DNA from: CAYNWK01 sp964400875
GTDB lineage: Bacteria > Chloroflexota > Anaerolineae > Anaerolineales > UBA4823
NCBI GenBank assembly: GCA_964400875.1
Contig: CAYNWK010000145.1
Span: 1 to 10,549, forward strand
DNA length: 10,549 nt
Direction of reading: 5' to 3'
Both the position numbers and the translations under genes were made by a program. Below are positions 5,639 to 10,549 of this stretch, piece after piece. How positions within the stretch are numbered: position 1 is the stretch's first letter; every line of letters starts with the position of its first letter. The notes under the pieces were generated by a model, which ran no database searches, was not told where the DNA came from, and saw nothing but the letters and a program-made list of their open reading frames with translations.

Positions 5639-7354
5639 ATGAACCAAACGAAGATGTCCCAAAAGCAGATGAAACTGGCAAGAACTGCACAAGAAAATCC
5701 AGCGCACCGGTTCACCAACCTGTACAGTCTGATGCACTGGGGCTACTGGATTGAATGTGCAGCCCAAGCGGTCCTGGCACGACCCGGAAGCACAACGGCA
5801 GGCATTGACGGCACAACTCGCAACAACTTCAAGGCCAACTACCAGGAAGAAATCCGTAAGCTGGTCGAGAGCCTGAAAACAAAGACCTATGCGCCGCAGC
5901 CTGTCCGCAGGGTGTACATACCCAAGCGCAACGGGAAGAAGCGTCCCTTGGGAATTCCGGTCCTCCGGGATCGGATTGTGCAGGAAGCCCTGAGAGCCAT
6001 CCTGGACCCGATCTATGAATCGGATTTCAGGCCGCACTCCTATGGCTTCCGAAAGGGGCGCCGCACAATGGATGCCATCGCGGTCATCATGTCTCTAACC
6101 GGCCCAATGCAACGATACTACTATGCCATCGAAGGAGATATCAAGAGTTACTTCGACCATGTCCATCATCGCAAACTCTTAAGTATCCTAAAGAGACGGC
6201 TCGCCGACAGAGACATACTCAACCTGATCTGGAAACTCCTCAAAGCTGGCGTGATGGAAGCCGGCCTGTTTGCTCGAACAGAGACCGGCGTACCGCAAGG
6301 GGGTGTGATCTCGCCCTTACTTGCCAACGTGTATCTGAACGAATTTGACAAGTGGGCAGAAGCAAAGTGGCACCTCGACCAGAATGCACAGCGCAGAAGG
6401 AGATACGCTGGCCAGGGAAACTACCGGCTGATCCGCTATGCGGATGACTTCGTTGTCCTCAGTAATGACCGCATCGAAGGCGTGAAACAGGCCAAGCAAG
6501 CGATCCGTGACTTCCTGACGAACGAACTGCACCTGGAACTGTCTGAAGAGAAGACGCACATCACCCATGTCAATGAGGGCTTTGACTTCCTGGGCTTCCA
6601 CATCCAGCGATGCAAGCCGGAAGGACGGTGGGTGGTGCATTTGCGACCTTCAGACAAGGCCAAGGAACGAGTCAAAAGGAAGATCAAAGACCTCACGACC
6701 AGATCATGGACCTGGATGGATGAGTACAACCGGATGACAACGTTCAATGCCATCGTGAAAGGATGGGCGGAGTACTACAAGCACACCAGCTTGCTCGAAG
6801 ACATTGAAGAAATCACCCGCTACACCTGGTTCCGATACCTGGGTTGGCTGCTCAAGAAGCACAAAGGCAGTCGGAAACAGGAACTCATCCGCTCCAAGAC
6901 CAAGGCAATCCACAACAGGACTCGCTGGACGGCGGAGATACGTGAAGGGGCCATCACCCTGGAAGCGTATCAATGGCTGCCCACTCGGAAAGAACTAAAG
7001 CGAAGCAAGTACATGCAGAAGGGCAAAGCGGGATTTCCCCATCCCTATTTGCCCGGTGAGCAAGATATGCTCTCGTCGGCAGACTATCCGATGGGTGAAA
7101 CTGGCCCAACTGAAAGTATCTACACGGCCACAATTGGCGCGACATGCGGCAGGAAGAACCGCAAGGAACCGCTGGATATGGCCGAAAGAAAGCTCCGGGC
7201 GAAGATGCGAGACGACTTTAAGTGTGTACGCTGTGGTTCAACCGAAAATCTCCGGGTCCACCACAGAAATGGTACCAAGTCACACCGCATGGAAGGCCTG
7301 GAAACGCTGTGCCAGAAATGCCATCACGCTGAACATGGCTATCGCCAGACTTAG
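5639..7354 (+). CDS. ltrA: Group II intron-encoded reverse transcriptase/maturase with HNH endonuclease
   Basis: Assists splicing of its own intron and copies intron RNA into DNA at the target site. The 571 residues are intact. The reverse transcriptase spans about residues 50-340: GIDGTT, RRVYIPKRNGKKRPLGIP, the palm strand EGDIKSYFDHV, GVPQGGVISPLLANVYL, and the catalytic YADD at 267-270 with Asp269/Asp270. FLGFHIQR follows at the thumb side. The maturase (domain X) covers roughly 350-450, including FNAIVKGWAEYYKHTS and TWFRYLGWLLKKH. The C-terminus is an HNH endonuclease with zinc knuckles Cys529/Cys532 and Cys558/Cys561 and the VHHRNG segment (540-545), used for bottom-strand nicking in retrohoming. 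ATG 5639 has GAGG at 5631-5634 close upstream. The stop is 11 nt before domain V, as usual for a domain IV frame. All catalytic residues expected for activity are visible. Confidence 0.97.
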   Translation: MNQTKMSQKQMKLARTAQENPAHRFTNLYSLMHWGYWIECAAQAVLARPGSTTAGIDGTTRNNFKANYQEEIRKLVESLKTKTYAPQPVRRVYIPKRNGKKRPLGIPVLRDRIVQEALRAILDPIYESDFRPHSYGFRKGRRTMDAIAVIMSLTGPMQRYYYAIEGDIKSYFDHVHHRKLLSILKRRLADRDILNLIWKLLKAGVMEAGLFARTETGVPQGGVISPLLANVYLNEFDKWAEAKWHLDQNAQRRRRYAGQGNYRLIRYADDFVVLSNDRIEGVKQAKQAIRDFLTNELHLELSEEKTHITHVNEGFDFLGFHIQRCKPEGRWVVHLRPSDKAKERVKRKIKDLTTRSWTWMDEYNRMTTFNAIVKGWAEYYKHTSLLEDIEEITRYTWFRYLGWLLKKHKGSRKQELIRSKTKAIHNRTRWTAEIREGAITLEAYQWLPTRKELKRSKYMQKGKAGFPHPYLPGEQDMLSSADYPMGETGPTESIYTATIGATCGRKNRKEPLDMAERKLRAKMRDDFKCVRCGSTENLRVHHRNGTKSHRMEGLETLCQKCHHAEHGYRQT

Positions 7355-7365
7355 AACTCAACGGA

Positions 7366-7399
7366 GAGCCGGATGAGGCGAAAGTCTCACGTCCGGTTC
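7366..7399 (+). ncRNA. Group II intron domain V (catalytic core)
   Basis: This is a 34-nt hairpin of canonical length: GAGCCGGATGAGG on the 5' side, a GAAA-type loop (CGAAAG), then TCTCACGTCCGGTTC. The AGC catalytic triad (7367-7369) and the two-nucleotide bulge region (CG at 7390-7391) that bind the catalytic metals are present. It is the most conserved part of group II introns and confirms the assignment independently of the protein. Confidence 0.96.
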
Positions 7400-7463
7400 G
7401 GAGAGAGGGATGGAGAAAACCGCATAGAGCAATCTATGTATGGCGTCTCTGTCCCTACTCTAC
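7400..7463 (+). ncRNA. Group II intron domain VI with branch-point adenosine
   Basis: GAG-AGGGA (7403-7410) pairs with TCCCT-A-CTC (7452-7460), leaving A7457 bulged seven nucleotides from the intron 3' end, as expected for the lariat branch point. Further up, GAGA (7413-7416) can pair with TCTC (7446-7449), and CATAGA (7423-7428) pairs with TCTATG (7433-7438) around a GCAA tetraloop. The intron ends in the expected AC dinucleotide, and TAC follows the helix. This fixes the 3' splice site at 7463/7464. Confidence 0.9.
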
Positions 7464-7609
7464 GCGATCCGACTCCCAGCCCGGATGACGTAGCTGTGAC
7501 GCGCGCCATGGTGGAGGCGGGGCGGCTGCTGGATATTCAAGTTTTAGACCATCTGGTGATCGGAGGGGGGCGGTACGTCTCCCTCAAAGAGCGAGGGCTT
7601 GGGTTTTAA
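7464..7609 (+). CDS. radC: radC exon 2: second half of the JAMM motif and C-terminus
   Basis: This continues the RadC frame after splicing. Its first two bases (GC) complete the Gly185 codon begun by G5059, followed by DPTPSPDD and the standard C-terminal region ending LLDIQVLDHLVIGGGRYVSLKERGLGF. It supplies Ser190 and Asp193, completing HxH-x7-S-x2-D with His180 and His182 of exon 1. There is no ribosome site or start codon of its own, so it depends entirely on splicing for translation. An ATG-initiated open frame beginning at 7373 inside domain V happens to be in phase with it, but its first 30 residues are intron RNA. The TAA stop (7607-7609) overlaps the stop of the convergent acylphosphatase gene. 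Confidence 0.93.
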
Positions 7610-7899
7610 ACGGTCGCTTTCACCGAGAAACGGGTAAATTCCCCGCTGGCTTCTTTCCAATCGGTTTGTACTTTCGTCACCCTGGAGGAGGCTGGGCCGC
7701 GCTGCAGCGCGGAAGCCAGCTGATCGAGGTCAGGCCGCTCTCCTTCGGCAACGACCTCCACAGTGCCGTCCCAGCGGTTGCGAACCCACCCGGTCAGCCC
7801 CAGGCTTGAGGCCCGGCGGATGACGAAGGCGCGAAAACCAACGCCCTGTACGTGCCCTTCGACGATGGCGTGCAAACGGGGGCTATTTGTTTCGTTCAC
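7606..7899 (-). CDS. acyP: Acylphosphatase
   Basis: Hydrolyses the carboxyl-phosphate bond of acyl phosphates such as acetyl phosphate or 1,3-bisphosphoglycerate; small and cytoplasmic. The 97 residues match the usual 90-100. The signature EGHVQGVGFRAFV holds the phosphate-binding loop with catalytic Arg23, and GWVRNRWDGTVEVVAEG holds catalytic Asn41. The start is GTG 7899, which overlaps the TGA of the upstream peptidase gene as GTGA and is preceded by AAGGGA about 5 nt away, indicating translational coupling as the last gene of the operon. Its TAA overlaps the radC stop in the palindrome TTTAAA, so no terminator separates the two convergent genes. Active-site residues are complete and the assignment is firm; the physiological substrate is not indicated. 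Confidence 0.95.
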   Translation of the reverse strand: MNETNSPRLHAIVEGHVQGVGFRAFVIRRASSLGLTGWVRNRWDGTVEVVAEGERPDLDQLASALQRGPASSRVTKVQTDWKEASGEFTRFSVKATV

Positions 7900-9113
7900 A
7901 AGGATCCCTTCATCTCCGGTTTCCTACGGAAATTTCCAAGGCTCAATCCGAGGGGGACTGCCAACATAGCTGCCAGCACAATCATCCAGGGGAGCAGGCT
8001 TTCTAAGGCGGCGGCTCCGGCATCTTCGGAGAATATCTCCCGGCGCCACTGGATTTCCAATTGAGACAGCGGCGTGCCAAAGGCAAGCTCCGGGCCCCGA
8101 TCGCAGGCAACCCCAGATGTGTATTGGCCAATGAGATTTTCCATCCCTGGCGAGCCATACTGCTGGTAAAGGTAGCTGGTAAATGAAGCAGCTTGTGCAT
8201 AAGCCAGCAGCGCGCCGGAGGCGTCCCGCGGGAAGACCTGGCACAGGGATGCGATGGGAAGTAAAGCTTCCCTTCGGTAACCGTTTTCCAACAGCACTTG
8301 GTAATCCGGGTTGGGGTATAGTTCGTTGGCCGAAGCCAGGCCCTCGTTGAGCCAGGCTGGCAGCTGGCTGTAGCCCGGACCGTAACGACGGTACAGCAGA
8401 ACGTGCATCAATTCGTGGGGGATCTGCCGTTCCATCTCCAGGCTTTGCTCGGGACCGGCGGGCAGGGAAACCAGGATCACCCCTAGATCGGGGTCGGCGT
8501 GACCGGCGATCCAATTCTGCCCGGATAAGAACAAGGCCTCCTGCAAGTCCTGCGCATTTTCATAGGCGTAAATTTGGACGCGTTCAGGCTGGCTGAGCGG
8601 GATCAGCTCCATGGAGCGCTCCAGGCCGGCTTGGGCGACGTTCAGGATCTTCTGGGCGAAGTCGAGCCCTCCAGCATACCAGTACACCACGAAAGGCTCG
8701 CTTTCCAGGGTGCGCCAGTTGAAGCGGTCATCGCCGTAATACAGCCCGAATTCGTCGCTCTTAACTTCGACGCCGTTTTGCAGGGTGGCAATGAACCAGT
8801 ACCGCAGGTTGGTGAAGGCGCGCAGGTGTTCGTTCTCTAAATTATAGACCACCTTAACTTGGCCGTTCTGACCGACCCCCGATGGGATCACTCTGGCATC
8901 GGTTTCGCCTTGCGGCTGCAAGAAAAGGGCGAGCTCCTGGATCGGGGCCGAAGCGTCAATTTTTGCCCGAAAGACGAGCTGGCTGCCAAATTCATAATCC
9001 GCCTGCACATTGGAGAAGATGACTTGTGATCTTCCTTGTGCGTACGCCAATCCGGGTATGGCGAGCGCCAGCAAGCTGAGCAGGTGGGCTAGGATGAAGG
9101 TCCGCGAGCGCAT
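7896..9113 (-). CDS. Exported gluzincin-like (peptidase MA family) metalloprotease with C-terminal membrane anchor
   Basis: The 405-aa protein begins with a signal peptide (MRSRTFILAHLLSLLALAIP, probable cleavage after AYA at about residue 25). An extracytoplasmic beta-rich region follows (about 30-135) and then a metallopeptidase domain. It carries HELMH (His233, Glu234, His237) and, 20 residues on, NEGLA with Glu257, the HExxH...E zinc arrangement of gluzincins/peptidase MA. A single C-terminal membrane helix (LLPWMIVLAAMLAVPLGLSLG) and a short basic cytoplasmic tail end the protein, so the catalytic domain faces outward. I chose ATG 9113, one base after the transporter stop; TTG 9125 is in frame but adds only four residues and has no better ribosome site. 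The substrate is unknown. It is third in a four-gene operon and overlaps acylphosphatase by 4 nt. Confidence 0.85.
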   Translation of the reverse strand: MRSRTFILAHLLSLLALAIPGLAYAQGRSQVIFSNVQADYEFGSQLVFRAKIDASAPIQELALFLQPQGETDARVIPSGVGQNGQVKVVYNLENEHLRAFTNLRYWFIATLQNGVEVKSDEFGLYYGDDRFNWRTLESEPFVVYWYAGGLDFAQKILNVAQAGLERSMELIPLSQPERVQIYAYENAQDLQEALFLSGQNWIAGHADPDLGVILVSLPAGPEQSLEMERQIPHELMHVLLYRRYGPGYSQLPAWLNEGLASANELYPNPDYQVLLENGYRREALLPIASLCQVFPRDASGALLAYAQAASFTSYLYQQYGSPGMENLIGQYTSGVACDRGPELAFGTPLSQLEIQWRREIFSEDAGAAALESLLPWMIVLAAMLAVPLGLSLGNFRRKPEMKGSL

Positions 9114-9114
9114 G

Positions 9115-10026
9115 CTATGCCCCAAGGTAAGCGAGCAATGGAGTCACCGTCAACGGGCTGAGCAAGGTGCTGATGAACACGACTGTGCTCACAAAAGACG
9201 GTTCAACGTTGTATTCCGTCGCCAGTACGGTGGTAACGATAGCGGTTGGCATGGCCGATTCGATCACGCCAGCCTGGCGGGCGGCGCCTTGCAGTCCAAA
9301 AAGTAAACTCATGCTAAGCGCCAGGGCCGGTCCGGCGATCAACCGCATGATGCTGGTCAGCGAAAGCGCGCGGGTTTGCCCGTCCCAGGTTGCATGGGCT
9401 AGCTGGATGCCCATCAAGACCATCAGCAGCGGGATGGCCGCTTCTCCGAGCAGCGAAACGGTCCGGTCTAAAAACAGGGGCAGTTTCAGGCCGGCTGCGA
9501 TGAAGATCAGCGCCAGCGTTACCGCGTAGATGGCGGGTACCTTGCGCAATCCCCAGAGCGCTTGGCCCAGGCTGGCTGAGCCCATCGAAGCGACGACCAC
9601 GCCAAGGGTATAGGTGAGGATGGCGACGATCACGAAATAGAGGCTGGCATGCGCCAGAGCTTCCTCCCCAAAGGCGAACAGGTTCAGCGAGAGCCCATAA
9701 TTGCCGGAGTTGCTGAACATGGCGGTGATCAACACCGCAGCGAGCATACGCCGTTCCAGGCGCATAAAGCGGGCTAGGATCCAGGTGAGTATCCCGATGG
9801 CGACCACGATGGTGACGGTGAAACCGGCCATGCGGGTGACGTCGGCGCTGTTGAGCTGAGATTTGGTGAGTATCGAGAAAAGCAAGCATGGGCTAAAAAT
9901 ATAAAAAGCAACCTGGGATATCTGACGCGGTTGAACGTGCAAGAACTTTGCCAGAAGGAAGCCTGCGCCCGCAGCCAGGAAGATGGGCAGGATGTTGTTG
10001 GAAAACAATCCCAGATAGGCGCTCAA
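9115..10026 (-). CDS. AEC (auxin efflux carrier) family transporter
   Basis: The 303-aa integral membrane protein has about ten hydrophobic segments, typical of the AEC/Mem_trans family of the BART superfamily, whose bacterial members move small organic acids such as malate or related anions. Visible family features are an N-terminal ILPIFLAAGAGFLLAKF helix, FYIFSPCLLFSIL in TM2, MFSNSGNYGLSLNLFAFG in the first half, and the second-half PLLMVLMGIQLA and ESAMPTAIVTTVLATEYN segments; these discontinuous glycine/proline helices line the transport path. The start is TTG 10026, which overlaps the TGA of the upstream HEAT gene as TTGA and leaves TM1 complete; a GAGG lies about 10 nt upstream. It ends one base before the peptidase ATG. 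The transported substrate cannot be read from sequence. Confidence 0.92.
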   Translation of the reverse strand: MSAYLGLFSNNILPIFLAAGAGFLLAKFLHVQPRQISQVAFYIFSPCLLFSILTKSQLNSADVTRMAGFTVTIVVAIGILTWILARFMRLERRMLAAVLITAMFSNSGNYGLSLNLFAFGEEALAHASLYFVIVAILTYTLGVVVASMGSASLGQALWGLRKVPAIYAVTLALIFIAAGLKLPLFLDRTVSLLGEAAIPLLMVLMGIQLAHATWDGQTRALSLTSIMRLIAGPALALSMSLLFGLQGAARQAGVIESAMPTAIVTTVLATEYNVEPSFVSTVVFISTLLSPLTVTPLLAYLGA

Positions 10027-10549
10027 TCGAGCAGGTCCTCATCGTCCACCAGCAAATCATCGCTATCCGGTTCATATTCAGAATCAGTTTCCGAGAAATC
10101 GAAGAGCGGTAAAAGCTGGACTTCTTCAGTGAATGCCAGGTTGTCTAACGCGTTTTCCAACAGGGCGATCTCTTCGTCGTCATCGGCGTCTTTCAGCAAC
10201 TGCTCCAGCGCCTCCCGGACGCCTTCCCCGCCGATCTGGGAGAGCGACCAGCTCGCTGCCAGGCGTACGCTTTTCTCAGTGTCGTCCAGCAATTCGATCA
10301 GGCTCTCGACCGCTTCTGATAGTTCTAATTCTCCGGCTGCTCGAGCAGCTTCCTCGCGCAGGCGGGGCCATTTATCCTGCAGGCTGTTCAGCACCCGGTC
10401 CTCCCAGCGCGGATCGACGGAACGCCCCATCGCCAGCAGAGCGGAGGCCATCCACTCCTTCTCCCCGCTGGCGAAGGCCCGCTCGATTAGCTCGGGAAGT
10501 TCTTTGCGGCTGGAATAGCCAAGCGATTCGAGGGCTCGCTGCTTTACCT
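10023..10549 (-). CDS. HEAT-repeat protein, C-terminal part (5' end outside the window)
   Basis: The frame is open to the right edge; 174 residues are visible and the true start lies beyond 10549, so the ATG at 10451 is internal. Paired amphipathic helices recur at about 30-residue spacing. Examples are LPELIERAFASGEKEWMASALLAM, then VLNSLQDKWPRLREEAARAAGEL, then AVESLIELLDDTEKSVRLAASWSLSQIG, then REALEQLLKDADDDEEIALLENALDNL, the last diverged. These are typical HEAT/PBS-lyase-type repeats, which form a solenoid for protein-protein contacts. The C-terminus is strikingly acidic (DSEYEPDSDDLLVDDEDLLD). Its partner and function are unknown. It is the first visible gene of the leftward operon and overlaps the transporter start by 4 nt. 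Confidence 0.88.
   Translation of the reverse strand, partial: VKQRALESLGYSSRKELPELIERAFASGEKEWMASALLAMGRSVDPRWEDRVLNSLQDKWPRLREEAARAAGELELSEAVESLIELLDDTEKSVRLAASWSLSQIGGEGVREALEQLLKDADDDEEIALLENALDNLAFTEEVQLLPLFDFSETDSEYEPDSDDLLVDDEDLLD

Larger units (their letters stand above)
5060..7463 (+). mobile_element. Complete group II intron (2404 nt) inserted in radC
   Basis: This is a self-splicing ribozyme and retroelement that moves by retrohoming using its encoded protein. The 5' boundary is the consensus GTGCG at 5060 and the 3' boundary is TAC at 7463. With these ends, exon sequence CACCCCAGCG joins GCGATCCG and restores HPSGDP of RadC exactly. RNA domains I-III occupy about 5060-5590, the reading frame lies in domain IV (5639-7354), domain V is at 7366-7399 and domain VI at 7400-7463. 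Domain V, the branch adenosine and the encoded protein are all intact, so it is probably splicing-competent and possibly mobile. The HNH-bearing protein suggests a IIB, chloroplast-like (CL) class rather than class C, which lacks this endonuclease and favours terminator hairpins; the class is inference. I could not assign EBS1 with certainty; CGTTG at 5225-5229 could pair with the last five exon bases (CAGCG) with one G-U pair. Confidence 0.95.

Noticed and set aside
5060..7463. Class C group II intron inserted after a terminator
   Set aside because: The insertion is in coding sequence with no terminator hairpin before it, and the encoded protein has an HNH endonuclease domain that class C proteins lack.
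7373..7609. Open frame of 78 codons read as an independent small gene
   Set aside because: Its first part is intron domain V/VI RNA and its second part is radC exon 2; it has no ribosome site and is in phase with the exon by chance.
9931..10518. Plus-strand serine-rich frame of 195 codons
   Set aside because: It is the antisense shadow of the HEAT gene; the Ser/Arg bias is the complement of Glu/Leu/Ala-rich codons.
1..10549. CRISPR arrays, tRNA or rRNA genes
   Set aside because: No regularly spaced direct repeats, cloverleaf-like segments or rRNA signatures were seen on either strand.

Overview
The window looks like a chromosomal segment of a moderately GC-rich Chloroflexota bacterium, most likely Anaerolineae. 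This is inferred from gene content and style: a Roadblock/LC7 protein, an enolase with an HTGWQSTD-type loop, a membrane-anchored double zinc ribbon protein, and a tightly overlapping operon containing a gluzincin-type peptidase. No rRNA, tRNA or CRISPR array is visible, so the placement is tentative.

Left part, plus strand (1-3486): the 3' end of a Roadblock/LC7 gene and its strong intrinsic terminator are followed by pyrG (CTP synthase) and eno (enolase). The 217-bp pyrG-eno gap carries an AT-rich possible promoter and a long imperfect hairpin in the eno leader. A clean intrinsic terminator closes eno.

Middle (3507-7609): a minus-strand gene for a two-helix membrane protein with a double zinc ribbon diverges from radC on the plus strand. 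radC is split by a complete group II intron (5060-7463). The intron has a GTGCG 5' end, recognisable domains II/III, a canonical 34-nt domain V, a domain VI with a bulged adenosine, and an intact 571-aa reverse transcriptase/maturase with an HNH endonuclease domain. Joining the exons restores a complete 232-aa RadC. The junction lies inside the JAMM metalloenzyme motif, so the unspliced message encodes only half of the metal site.

Right part, minus strand (7606-10549): four tightly packed genes read leftward. They are a HEAT-repeat protein (cut by the window edge), an AEC-family transporter, an exported gluzincin-like peptidase with a C-terminal membrane anchor, and an acylphosphatase. Junctions are TTGA, a 1-nt gap and GTGA, indicating one translationally coupled operon. 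Its last gene and radC meet tail to tail, their stop codons overlapping in one TTAA.

The most notable feature is the intron in radC: an apparently intact retroelement placed where splicing decides whether the JAMM site of RadC can be made.
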